From NCBI RefSeq assembly GCF_028473665.1, contig NZ_CP098774.1, positions 744,001-808,000 on the forward strand: a stretch of 64,000 nucleotides of DNA, given 5' to 3'. Position 1 is the first letter of the stretch; every line of letters starts with the position of its first letter. Of this stretch, positions 6,485 through 14,821 are shown piece by piece. The translations under genes and the position numbers were made by a program. The notes beneath the pieces were generated by a model. That model was not told the origin of the DNA, made no database searches, and was given only the letters and a program-made list of their open reading frames with translations. Origin of the DNA: Sphingomonas sp. QA11. Its GTDB lineage: Bacteria > Pseudomonadota > Alphaproteobacteria > Sphingomonadales > Sphingomonadaceae.

Positions 6485-7285
6485 ATGTTTGCGGACGGTG
6501 CTCTCCAGCACCAAGTCAGTCATGCGTTGCATGCGGCCCCCATGGCAGCATGGGGTGGTGAGATTCCGTCGGTCGCGTGGACGCTTGCGGGTTCCGGCCT
6601 CGAGACGTGCCATTCCCCGGAAGATCTGAATAGCAAGCTCGATCACTGCGCGCGCGCGCATGGCTTCTCGGGCGGTCGATACATCCATCTCGGACACCGT
6701 GTTCAATCGCGTGGCCTCGTGGAGCGCCCGCCGCTTCGCTTCGTGTCGTCTCTGGGGGTATCCGACGATCCATGGCGTGCCGGCGACCCGGCGGCGCCGA
6801 AGATTTTCGTATCGTTTCATCCGTTTGAATGGTCGAGCCGCGACGATCTGGAACTCCCTGATCGTCAGCGGGCATGGCTCAGCGTCGAGCGCTCGCGGGG
6901 CGTTGAGGCGGGCATTGCGATACCGGTCCAGGACTATCTGTCCGGCCCTGCCTATCTCAGCCTCCTGGGCGGCACCGAGGTCAAGGCCGCTGCCATTGCG
7001 CGGGCGGAAGCCCGGCATCTCACTTTTCTCGCGATCGCATTTCATTGCCGCGCGAAGGCGCTGCTACCCGCCCGCGACGACCCCGCGAGCATTCTTACCG
7101 ACAGGGAGGTCAACTGCTTGCGTTATGCCGCGTCGGGCGCGAGCCTGTCACAGACCGCCGCGAGCCTTGGCATCGCGACCCGGACGGTCGAACTCTATTT
7201 TGCCCGTGCCGTTCGCAAACTCGGCGCCTTGAACAGAATCCATGCTGTGGCGCTCGCGCTCAGCGCCGGCGTGATTCAAATCTGA
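6485..7285 (+). CDS. LuxR-family regulator with autoinducer-type domain (copy 2)
   Basis: A 266-residue paralogue of the regulator at 4005. The sensor part has GFSGGRYIHLGHR and AGIAIPVQDYLSGPAYLSLL, as in copy 1. The C-terminal GerE helix-turn-helix reads LTDREVNCLRYAASGASLSQ, then LGIATRTVELYFARAVRKLG. The gene ends immediately before the two-partner secretion locus (the tpsB frame opens 2 bp after its stop, and its signal peptide starts at 7389), so it is a likely regulator of that locus. No luxI gene is near. The ATG at 6485 follows a GGGGCAG ribosome site. Confidence 0.85.
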   Translation: MFADGALQHQVSHALHAAPMAAWGGEIPSVAWTLAGSGLETCHSPEDLNSKLDHCARAHGFSGGRYIHLGHRVQSRGLVERPPLRFVSSLGVSDDPWRAGDPAAPKIFVSFHPFEWSSRDDLELPDRQRAWLSVERSRGVEAGIAIPVQDYLSGPAYLSLLGGTEVKAAAIARAEARHLTFLAIAFHCRAKALLPARDDPASILTDREVNCLRYAASGASLSQTAASLGIATRTVELYFARAVRKLGALNRIHAVALALSAGVIQI

Positions 7286-7388
7286 CATGCTGGATGATCG
7301 CTCGAATATGCTCTCCCTTGCATTCCCCCGCGATGTCGACTCCAATTTTGGGATCGAGGTTGGCATCACCGGGCCTGGTCGCTGGCAT

Positions 7389-9089
7389 ATGCGCCGCTGC
7401 GGCGTTGCGCTCATTGCATTGCTTGCGGCGGGCGCCGCCTTTTCTCCATCAGCCGTAATGGCACAGGAAACGCCGGCGGCTGCCGCAACGACGGGGCCGT
7501 CCGGTCCACGTCAGGCGCCGGACAAGTTCATGATCAATGCGATCGACGTATCCGGCGCGACCAAGTTGACCGCCGCCGAGATCGAGGAGCTGATCTATCC
7601 GTTCCTCGGGCCCGATCGCAGCAATGAGGACGTGATGGCGGCGCAAAAGGCTTTGCAGGGAGCCTATGCCTCGAAGGGTTACGAAGCGGTCCTCATCGAT
7701 ATTCCGGTGCAGCCGGAAGAGACCTTCTCGCAGGGGATCGTCCAGCTCGCTGTGAACGAGACACCGGTTGGACGGGTCCGCGTCGTTGGATCCCGGCACC
7801 ATCCCCTTTCCATCGTCCGTGCCCAGATTCCCTCCGTGGTCGAAGGGCAGCCGATCAATTTCAAGGCGCTTCAACGTGACGTCGCCCAGGCAAATCGTGT
7901 CGCGGACCGTACTGTCGACCCGGGTTTCCGGCCCGGGCAGGTGCCGGGTACGCTCGACGTCGACCTGAAAGTCGATGACAGTTCGCCGATTCACGCGAGC
8001 CTTGAGCTGAACAACGACAATAGCCCGAACACCAAGTCGCTGCGCCTGAGCAGCACGGTTCGCTACAGCGATCTCTTTGGGCAAGGGCACACGCTTTCCG
8101 TCACCAGTTCGCTTGCACCGCAGGATACCAGGCAGAGCGCTGTCATCTCGGCGTCCTACAATGCACCGTTGATCGGCACGCCTTGGTCCTTCTTGCTCTA
8201 CGGCTATAAATCCAACAGCAATGTCGCGGCGCTGGGCGGCACGAACGTGCTCGGCGACGGCGGCCAGATCGGATTGCGCGCGATCTATCGTCTGCCGAGC
8301 GATACCTTCCAACAGATCAGCTTCGGTGCCGACTTCAAGGATTTCAATGAGCGTATCTTCCTGGGCAAGGAGCCTCTTGATCCGGCGCCGATCCGCTATG
8401 TCCCGCTGGTGGCGGAATATACGCTGGCCGGTACCAGCGACACTGAATCCTATGGGCTGACATTCGGCGCGACGGCCGGTTTCCGCGTGGTCAAGCGTAC
8501 CAAGTGCGAGTCCCTTGGCGATGTCGATCCCGGCAACGCCCCGACCTGTACGCTGCCGGGGGGCGGGATCGGTGTGCCCGTCGATTTCCTGCGCGGGCGA
8601 TCGCTGAACGCAAACGAGAATTTCGTCCACTTCAATCTGGACATGAATTATTCGAAGACCTTCCCCGGCGACTATATCCTGGCGCTGCGCTTCACCGGAC
8701 AGCTTGCGGACTCGCCGCTCGTCACTAACGAGCAGTTCGGTATCGGCGGTATGACGAATGTCCGCGGCTATTATGTTTCGGAGGCGGTGGGCGATGACGG
8801 GTTCATCGAATCCTTCGAAGCCCAGATGCCTGACCTGGCCTCATATCTGGGAAGCAATGTTGACCAGCTGCGCTTCTATGCTTTCGGGGACTTCGGCTAC
8901 GCGCATGTCCGAGCGCCGGCGCTCGGACAGACCGGCAGCTTCCGGATAGGCAGCTTCGGCGGCGGCATACGCTACCGGCTCCTCAAATATCTCTCGGGCG
9001 AATTCGTGATCGGCGTCCCGGTCACGAACGGCCCCGTCACTCGACGCGGGGACCCGCGCTACGGCTTCTCGCTCAAGGGCGAGTTCTAA
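7389..9089 (+). CDS. TpsB outer-membrane transporter, ShlB/FhaC/HecB family
   Basis: A 566-residue outer-membrane protein that would export the large TpsA encoded downstream. The chosen ATG gives a signal peptide (MRRCGVALIALLAAGAAF, ending AVMAQ). POTRA-type domains follow (INAIDVSGATKLTAAEIEEL, then VRVVGSRHHPLSIVRAQIP), then a beta-barrel. The FIGGMTNVRGY-like line (GIGGMTNVRGYYVSE) matches the conserved loop-6 VRGY motif of Omp85/TpsB proteins. The last residue is Phe, as usual for outer-membrane barrels. The frame is open from an ATG at 7287, which would add 34 residues before the signal peptide. Its separation from tpsA by five genes is unusual, since tpsB and tpsA are normally adjacent. 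Confidence 0.9.
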   Translation: MRRCGVALIALLAAGAAFSPSAVMAQETPAAAATTGPSGPRQAPDKFMINAIDVSGATKLTAAEIEELIYPFLGPDRSNEDVMAAQKALQGAYASKGYEAVLIDIPVQPEETFSQGIVQLAVNETPVGRVRVVGSRHHPLSIVRAQIPSVVEGQPINFKALQRDVAQANRVADRTVDPGFRPGQVPGTLDVDLKVDDSSPIHASLELNNDNSPNTKSLRLSSTVRYSDLFGQGHTLSVTSSLAPQDTRQSAVISASYNAPLIGTPWSFLLYGYKSNSNVAALGGTNVLGDGGQIGLRAIYRLPSDTFQQISFGADFKDFNERIFLGKEPLDPAPIRYVPLVAEYTLAGTSDTESYGLTFGATAGFRVVKRTKCESLGDVDPGNAPTCTLPGGGIGVPVDFLRGRSLNANENFVHFNLDMNYSKTFPGDYILALRFTGQLADSPLVTNEQFGIGGMTNVRGYYVSEAVGDDGFIESFEAQMPDLASYLGSNVDQLRFYAFGDFGYAHVRAPALGQTGSFRIGSFGGGIRYRLLKYLSGEFVIGVPVTNGPVTRRGDPRYGFSLKGEF

Positions 9090-9115
9090 TTTTGTACAGG
9101 AACGGGGGACCGACA

Positions 9116-10879
9116 GTGGGCCGAATTCTTCTCACATGGCTGATCGCGATGATCGCGTTCACGTCACCGGCCATTGCCCAGGACAATGCGGGCTGGTGGA
9201 ACAAGGACTGGCCGTACCGCAAGGCGGTAACGATCGACACTTCGCCATCAGGAGCGAACCTGAGCGGCGCGATCGGCCGCACGGTTCTTCTGGTCCGCCT
9301 GCATAACGGCAACTTCACCTTCGCCGATGCACTCGAGAACGGTGCGGATCTTCGCATCGTGGACAGTGACGGCAAGACGCCGTTGCCGTTCCACATCGAG
9401 CGGTTCGACGCGGCGAACGGCATTGCCGCGCTCTGGGTCTCCGTGCCCAATATGAATGGCGGTGAGAGGCGCCGCCTGTGGCTCTATTTCGGCAACAAGA
9501 ACGCGCCTGCGGGCGGCGATATCGCCGGAACCTATGATCCCGACACGATCGCGGCCTATCATTTCAGCGAGAATGGCGGACAGGCCGCACGCGACGTCAC
9601 CGCGAACAAGAACAATGCGCAGAATGCCGCGCCGGGCCTCAACGACAATGGCGTTATCGCCCGCGCCGCACGTTTCGCGGGTCAGGGCGAGCTGGTCATT
9701 CCGGCGAGTGGATCGCTGGCGATGCCTGCCGCCGCGCCCCTCACGCTGGAGAGTTGGGTCAAGCAGGATCAGCCGGCCGGCGAACAGGCGATCTTCGCGC
9801 GCGGGCCGCTGGTGGTCGGTCTTGCCAATGGCGTTCCGTTCGCGCTGGTCGGTGCGCAGCGGATTCAGGGATCGACACCACTCAAGGCGGGCGAGTGGAC
9901 GCATCTCTCGCTCGTGTCCGACGGCCAGACGTTGCGCCTCTATGCCAATGGCGTGGAGGCGGCCAGCGGTGCGGGGGCGCTCCCGGCGCTAGATGGACCG
10001 ATCACCCTGGGCGGCGCGCCGGGCCGTCCCTTCACCGGCGAACTGGACGAGACCCGTCTGTCGAAGACCGCCCGCCCGGCTGCGATGATCCTCGCGAACG
10101 CTCAGTCCGAAGGGCCTTCTAACAAGCTCCTGAGCGTTGCCGACACCGCCGAGCGCCAGAGCGCGGGTGGCGGCACCTTCTGGTTCGTACTGAGCAAGGT
10201 CGAGATCATCGACTCGTTCATCATTGGCCTGTGTATGATAATCCTCGTCGTCGCGATCGCTGTGATGGTCGGCAAGACGCGCTATCTCAATCGATCGCTG
10301 CGCGCGAACGCAGTGTTCATGAAGCGCTTCCGCGCACTCAACGAACACCTCGTCAGCATGAAAAGCGTCGAGGGCTTGGGTCCTAAGGAGCTGGCTTTCA
10401 TCGAGAAGGCGCCACTTGCGCACCTCTACGAGACGGGGATCGACGAGCTCGATGTCCGCAAGGGCAAGCCACTGACCGGTGAGGCGGTCGAGGCGATGCG
10501 CGCTGCGGTCGATGCCGAGGTCGTCGCCGAGAACCAGAAGCTCGATCGGTGGATGGTGTTGCTGACCATCGCAATCTCCGGGGGGCCGTTCATCGGCCTG
10601 CTCGGCACCGTGCTGGGCGTGATGAATACGTTCGGCGGGGTGGCGCTGGCGGGCGACGTGAACGTCAATGCCATCGCGCCAGGCATCGCGGCCGCGCTCA
10701 TGGCAACGATTGCCGGCCTCGCCTGCGCGATCCCGGCTCTGTTCGGGTACAATTATCTCAACAGCCGGATTTCCGCGCTGTCCGATGAGATGCGCGTGTT
10801 CGTCGACCGCCTCATCACCCGTCTCGCCGAGATGCAGGCCGATCTGGCGTCGTCGCCGGTCCTGCAAGCAGCTGAATAA
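9116..10879 (+). CDS. DUF2341-LamG-ExbB/TolQ fusion proton channel
   Basis: A 587-residue protein starting at a GTG with a good ribosome site (GGGGGA). A signal peptide (about 1-22) leads to a DUF2341-like domain (about 24-135, WWNKDWPYRKAVTI ... RRRLWLYFGN) and a concanavalin/LamG-like domain (about 145-320, YHFSENGGQAARD, LTLESWVKQDQ, WTHLSLVSDGQTLRLYANG). Three membrane spans of the MotA/TolQ/ExbB family then follow at about 364-386, 480-505 and 525-548, with the conserved GGPFIGLLGTVLGVMNTF segment. ExbB forms the proton channel that energises TonB. Here it has a large periplasmic domain of a carbohydrate-binding-like fold. exbD and tonB follow. A TTG at 9092 is a possible but weaker start. 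Confidence 0.9.
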   Translation: MGRILLTWLIAMIAFTSPAIAQDNAGWWNKDWPYRKAVTIDTSPSGANLSGAIGRTVLLVRLHNGNFTFADALENGADLRIVDSDGKTPLPFHIERFDAANGIAALWVSVPNMNGGERRRLWLYFGNKNAPAGGDIAGTYDPDTIAAYHFSENGGQAARDVTANKNNAQNAAPGLNDNGVIARAARFAGQGELVIPASGSLAMPAAAPLTLESWVKQDQPAGEQAIFARGPLVVGLANGVPFALVGAQRIQGSTPLKAGEWTHLSLVSDGQTLRLYANGVEAASGAGALPALDGPITLGGAPGRPFTGELDETRLSKTARPAAMILANAQSEGPSNKLLSVADTAERQSAGGGTFWFVLSKVEIIDSFIIGLCMIILVVAIAVMVGKTRYLNRSLRANAVFMKRFRALNEHLVSMKSVEGLGPKELAFIEKAPLAHLYETGIDELDVRKGKPLTGEAVEAMRAAVDAEVVAENQKLDRWMVLLTIAISGGPFIGLLGTVLGVMNTFGGVALAGDVNVNAIAPGIAAALMATIAGLACAIPALFGYNYLNSRISALSDEMRVFVDRLITRLAEMQADLASSPVLQAAE

Positions 10880-10901
10880 GCGAGAGGGGAGGGACGAACC
10901 C

Positions 10902-11312
10902 GTGCAGATCAACAGTCGCCGCAAAGCCTATGACGATATCAACATCACGCCGATGCTCGATCTCGCCTACGTGCTGCTCGTCATTTTCATCCTGATGGCG
11001 ACAGCTTCGGTGCAGGGCATCAAGGTGAACCTGCCCAAGGCGAGCGCCGCGCAGAGTCTCGTCCAGCCCAAGACGATCGCCATCACGGTCACCACCGACG
11101 GGCAGATCTTCATGGACGCGTTCCCCGTGACCCTCGCGGATCTCGAGACGCGCCTGCGCAATGCCAAGGCCAGTAACCCGGATGTGCCGATCGTGCTCAA
11201 GGGCGACCAGACAGCGCAATATGGCAAGATTACCGAAGTACTCGACCTGTGCCGTCAACTCGACCTCAACAAGGTTGGTCTCGTTACCGGCAAGCCGAGT
11301 GCGGGCGCCTGA
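10902..11312 (+). CDS. exbD: ExbD/TolR biopolymer transport protein
   Basis: A 136-residue protein starting at GTG 10902 after GAGGGGAGGGA. It has a short cytoplasmic N-terminus, one membrane span (residues about 18-38, MLDLAYVLLVIFILMATA) with the conserved channel Asp20, and a periplasmic ExbD domain (VTTDGQIFMDAFPVTLADLE, VPIVLKGDQTAQYGKITEVL). It partners the ExbB fusion encoded 22 bp upstream to harvest proton-motive force for TonB. Confidence 0.9.
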   Translation: MQINSRRKAYDDINITPMLDLAYVLLVIFILMATASVQGIKVNLPKASAAQSLVQPKTIAITVTTDGQIFMDAFPVTLADLETRLRNAKASNPDVPIVLKGDQTAQYGKITEVLDLCRQLDLNKVGLVTGKPSAGA

Positions 11313-11313
11313 G

Positions 11314-11502
11314 ATGGCACACCGAGCGACATCAGGAATATGGCCGGGCGTCGCCCCGGGTGCTGGCGCCCGGCAGGTTCGCGCGTCCGTCATGGGGACG
11401 GGACTCCGTATCCGGTGTGGCGATGGGGTTGGCCGGCGTGCCGTGCTGATACAGGCCATGCAGCACCGGAGCGTCGTCGGGCATGTCGAGAGGGCGGGCT
11501 GA
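11314..11502 (+). CDS. possible small protein between exbD and tonB (62 aa)
   Basis: An open frame that starts one base after the exbD stop and whose TGA overlaps the tonB ATG (TGATG), so it fills a 190-bp gap with tight junctions at both ends. The predicted protein (MAHRATSGIWPGVAPGAGAR...) is basic and Gly/Ala-rich, with no recognised domain. The gap contains a GC-rich inverted repeat (GCCCGGG/CCGGGC type) that could shape the transcript instead. It may be only filler. Confidence 0.25.
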   Translation: MAHRATSGIWPGVAPGAGARQVRASVMGTGLRIRCGDGVGRRAVLIQAMQHRSVVGHVERAG

Positions 11503-12230
11503 TGACCGCCGCACGTGTCGACCATGATGATTTCGAGAGCGGCTCCCGCTTGGGGGGATCGGTATTGCTCGCGGTGGTGGGAGGGCTGCTTTTTCTCGCG
11601 CTCGCCTGGTTCGTCTACAGCCAGTTGACCGCGGTGCGCGGCGTCACGGTCGAGGCCCCGTCGCCCCAGATCGTGAGCATGCTGCCGCCGCCGCCACCCC
11701 CACCACCGCCGCCTCCGCAACCAAAGGAAAAGCCGCCTGAGCCGACTGAGCAGGCGCAGCCGACACCGAGCGAGGCGCCCAAGGCGCCACAGCAGCAGGC
11801 AGCGCCGGTCTCGATCAACGCGCCTGCGCAGGCTGGTACCGACAATTTCGGGCTTTCGGCGGGCACCGGGGAAGGTTTAGGCGCGCCGGGCAGCAAGGGA
11901 ACGTGCCTCGGCACCCATTGCGGATCCTCGCCTGCCGGCAACGGTGTGAGCGAAGGGTTTTATCGCCGCTACATGAGCGCCGAGTTGCAGGAGCGCGTCT
12001 CCGGTGATGACACCGTCAATCGGCGGGCATTCTCCGCGGACTTCGACCTGACGATCACGACCGATGGGCGCGTGACCGGCGTCAGGTTTGTCAGCGCCCG
12101 TGGCCGCGGCGACGACGATACCGTCAGGAAGCTTACGGCAATCCTCGCTTCAGCGCGTGGGCTCGATCGGCCGCCCGTCGGTATGCAGTTTCCGTACCGC
12201 ATCACCGTGCGCGGAAGGCGGAACTTCTGA
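11502..12230 (+). CDS. TonB-family energy transducer, proline-rich
   Basis: A 242-residue protein. The ATG at 11502 gives a short cytoplasmic N-terminus, one membrane span (about 19-38, SVLLAVVGGLLFLALAWFVY), then a run of about twelve prolines and Pro/Glu/Lys-rich linker (PKEKPPEPTEQAQPTPSEAP), and a C-terminal TonB-like domain (FSADFDLTITTDGRVTGVRF ... FPYRITVRGRR). It lies in the same tight cluster as exbB and exbD. It presumably spans the periplasm to an outer-membrane partner made by this locus, either TpsB or the porin. The linker carries two Cys (TCLGTHCG), which could form a disulfide. Confidence 0.85.
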   Translation: MTAARVDHDDFESGSRLGGSVLLAVVGGLLFLALAWFVYSQLTAVRGVTVEAPSPQIVSMLPPPPPPPPPPPQPKEKPPEPTEQAQPTPSEAPKAPQQQAAPVSINAPAQAGTDNFGLSAGTGEGLGAPGSKGTCLGTHCGSSPAGNGVSEGFYRRYMSAELQERVSGDDTVNRRAFSADFDLTITTDGRVTGVRFVSARGRGDDDTVRKLTAILASARGLDRPPVGMQFPYRITVRGRRNF

Positions 12231-12399
12231 GATGCGAGCACCACCAGAACATATGCACGCTGGGATGCGCGCAGGCCCGGTCACCGTGCGGATCGGCCAT
12301 GGGCACCTGCTGCGGACCGCCAGCGTGCTCCAACAGATCACGCGCCAGGATCGGGTTTCTCGAGATGCCTGCGCGCTGAAAAAACAAAGGGATTTGAAG

Positions 12400-14238
12400 A
12401 TGTCAGATCGATTTAGGAATCGCTCGGTGGGTAACTCCCTCGGTGCGAGCGTGGCGGTGGCCGCTCTGCTATGGTCTACCCCTTCCTGGGCGCAGCAGGC
12501 CGCCGCCACGCCATCTCAAACCACATCATCCGACAGCGCGATGGTGAATCTCGTACGGCTCCTTGTCGAGCAGGGGGTGTTGACCTCCGACAAGGGCAAT
12601 GCGCTGATGGCCCAGGCTCAGGCCGAAGCAGCCCACGTTCGAGCTGCGAATGCGTCCGCCGCATCAACCGCGACGGCCCCTGGGCAAGCTGGCTCCGCCG
12701 TTGCCGCCCTCACGCCGCCGCCGGCCGGGACCGTGCGGGTGCCCTATGTGCCCGAGACGGTGCGGGCACAGATCCGCGATGAAATCCGGCAGGATGTTCT
12801 GGCGCAGGCGAAGGCCGAGCACTGGGCGGCGCCCGACCAGGCCGCGCCGAATTGGATCAAGAATGTCCGGCTGACCGGCGATCTGCGTTTTCGGTCCGCC
12901 TCTGACTTCTATGCGAAGACCAACTCGAACCAGATCGTCAACGTCCCCGAGTTCAACGCCACCGGGCCGCATGACATCACCTCGGGGGCACCGTTTGCTG
13001 TGCCTCTGCTCAATGCGACCAACGACCGTCTCAGCAAGTTCCAGATCCGCGCGCGGATCGGCCTCGAGGCGACGATCGCCGATCGGTTCCAACTCGGTTT
13101 TCAGCTGGCAACCGGCGACAATCCTGGTCCTATCTCGACCAACTCGACCCTTATGGGGGGGCTTCGCAAACGCGATATCTGGCTGCAGCTGGCCTATGCG
13201 CGCGGGGAGTTGATCCCGGGGGTGACGGCGATCGTCGGCCGGTTTGACAATCCGCTGACTTCCACCGACCTGATGTACGATCCGGACCTGGCGTTCGATG
13301 GCGCTGCCGGTGAGCTCAACGTCGCGAAGATCTTCGGGCATGATGACGATTTCCTGTTTGCGATCCGCGGCGGGGCGTTCCCGCTCGAGCCAGGTGACGA
13401 TAATTTCCCCTCGCGCAGCTTCCACAAACGCAACTTCCGCGATCAGTATATCTTTTCGGGCCAGGTCGAGATCGGCAAGAAATTCGCCGGCGGGATTGAT
13501 GCCCGCCTCGCGGGTGCCTTTCACAATTTCAGATATTTGCGCGGCCATGTGTCGGATCCGTGCGACGTATATTCGCTAGATGTCGCGAGCACCTTTTGTT
13601 CGACGGACGCGCTCGTGCCGATCTCGCCGACCAAGGGGAACACACTCATGTTCCTGCGTACATTCGACACCTCGCAGCAGGGCTCGGCGCCGCTGTTCGA
13701 GCCGCAACTGCTCGGCCTGAAATATGCGTTTCGCGTGCTCGACATCAACGGCTCCGTCAGCGTGCCGATTGCCGATGGCGTGCAGGCCAAGCTGACCGGC
13801 AACTTCCTGCATAATTTCGGCGTGGACCCGCAGAATAATTGCGCCGAAGGCCCCACGGGCGGCCCAATCAACAATGTGAGCGGCACGGTGTGCGGCACCG
13901 GTGCCACCGGGCGTTGGATCGGCAGTAATGAGGCCTGGGGCGGCTATTTCTCGATCGGCCACCCCGAGCTCTTCACCATCAATCCGCGCAAGGCCGGACG
14001 TGGTGCCTGGGCAGTCAACGCCGGCTATAAGCGGTTGGGCAGCGATGCTGTGCCGGATGCCTTTACCGACAGCGATTTCCACCTCGGCGGTACCAACGCC
14101 AAGGGTTATTTCATCGGCGGCGCCTTTGCCCCCTATGACAATGTCACCATTGGCGCGCGTTGGCTGAGCGCGAATGAGATCGTCGGCGATCCCTTCGCGA
14201 TCGACGTGCTCCAGCTCGATCTGAGCCTGGCGTTCTGA
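12400..14238 (+). CDS. putative outer-membrane porin
   Basis: A 612-residue protein with a signal peptide (...AVAALLWSTPSWAQQ). A short helical/coiled region follows, with a hydrophobic-to-acidic periplasmic N-terminal part (about 45-150). A beta-barrel begins with NVRLTGDLRFRSASDFY and ends with LQLDLSLAF, the C-terminal Phe being typical for barrels. The pattern matches the 'putative porin' family found beside TPS genes. The frame is open upstream from 12232, but the signal peptide and AAAGGGA ribosome site fix the start at 12400. As a member of the TPS/ExbBD/TonB cluster it could be the outer-membrane partner of TonB or a second surface anchor. Confidence 0.8.
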   Translation: MSDRFRNRSVGNSLGASVAVAALLWSTPSWAQQAAATPSQTTSSDSAMVNLVRLLVEQGVLTSDKGNALMAQAQAEAAHVRAANASAASTATAPGQAGSAVAALTPPPAGTVRVPYVPETVRAQIRDEIRQDVLAQAKAEHWAAPDQAAPNWIKNVRLTGDLRFRSASDFYAKTNSNQIVNVPEFNATGPHDITSGAPFAVPLLNATNDRLSKFQIRARIGLEATIADRFQLGFQLATGDNPGPISTNSTLMGGLRKRDIWLQLAYARGELIPGVTAIVGRFDNPLTSTDLMYDPDLAFDGAAGELNVAKIFGHDDDFLFAIRGGAFPLEPGDDNFPSRSFHKRNFRDQYIFSGQVEIGKKFAGGIDARLAGAFHNFRYLRGHVSDPCDVYSLDVASTFCSTDALVPISPTKGNTLMFLRTFDTSQQGSAPLFEPQLLGLKYAFRVLDINGSVSVPIADGVQAKLTGNFLHNFGVDPQNNCAEGPTGGPINNVSGTVCGTGATGRWIGSNEAWGGYFSIGHPELFTINPRKAGRGAWAVNAGYKRLGSDAVPDAFTDSDFHLGGTNAKGYFIGGAFAPYDNVTIGARWLSANEIVGDPFAIDVLQLDLSLAF

Positions 14239-14729
14239 TGCGGCGCCCGGATATCCTTGTGGCCGGACTGGCGCTTGCTGGTCTGCTTTCGATCGCGATG
14301 CCGGCAGTTGCGCAGGAGACGCGGCAGGCCGGCGCTTCCGCGTCGCAGGCCGACGGCCCCGATGCAGCCGCCCAGGTCGCCGAGATGCGCGAGGCGCTGC
14401 TGAATGCGCAGCAGGAGATCGTGCGGCTGCGGGCGGAAGCGGCCAATCGCCAGGAGCTCGAGGATGCGCTCAAGGCGATTCGTGAGAAGAACGAGCGTCT
14501 CTCGGCGATAACGGACGAACTGATCGCAGCCTATCAGAAGCGCTACCGACGAGGGCAATTCCTGCCGTTCGATACGGGGCGCCGCAAGTTCGAGGCGGAA
14601 CTTCAGGGCCTGGGCGACCGCGCCTATGACAATCGCTGGGATGCTGCACCCCGGCGGGCGCCGGCACCTGGCGCCAATGCCACACCGCCGTCCCTCCCCG
14701 CACAGCAGACACGGCCGGATGGACAGTAA
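14238..14729 (+). CDS. periplasmic coiled-coil protein of unknown function
   Basis: A 163-residue protein whose ATG overlaps the porin stop (TGATG). It has a signal peptide (DILVAGLALAGLLSIAMPAV, then AQE) and a heptad-like helix at about residues 40-100 (AAQVAEMREALLNAQQEIVR, RQELEDALKAIREKNERL). The tail is Pro/Ala-rich. I do not recognise a family. Translational coupling to the porin and its place directly before tpsA suggest an accessory or chaperone role in secretion or surface assembly. Confidence 0.7.
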   Translation: MRRPDILVAGLALAGLLSIAMPAVAQETRQAGASASQADGPDAAAQVAEMREALLNAQQEIVRLRAEAANRQELEDALKAIREKNERLSAITDELIAAYQKRYRRGQFLPFDTGRRKFEAELQGLGDRAYDNRWDAAPRRAPAPGANATPPSLPAQQTRPDGQ

Positions 14730-14821
14730 GCGCGCCCCGGCCTTCGAACTCCATATGGCGCGCGCACGGAGCGTGTCGCCAGCCGACCTTGCATGCCTGA
14801 CGGCCTCGCCGGAGTTTTGTC

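Noticed and set aside
7449..8630. Long minus-strand open frame (393 codons) inside tpsB
   Set aside because: It mirrors the tpsB coding strand, is rich in Arg/Asp/Gly as expected for a GC-rich shadow frame, and has no domain.
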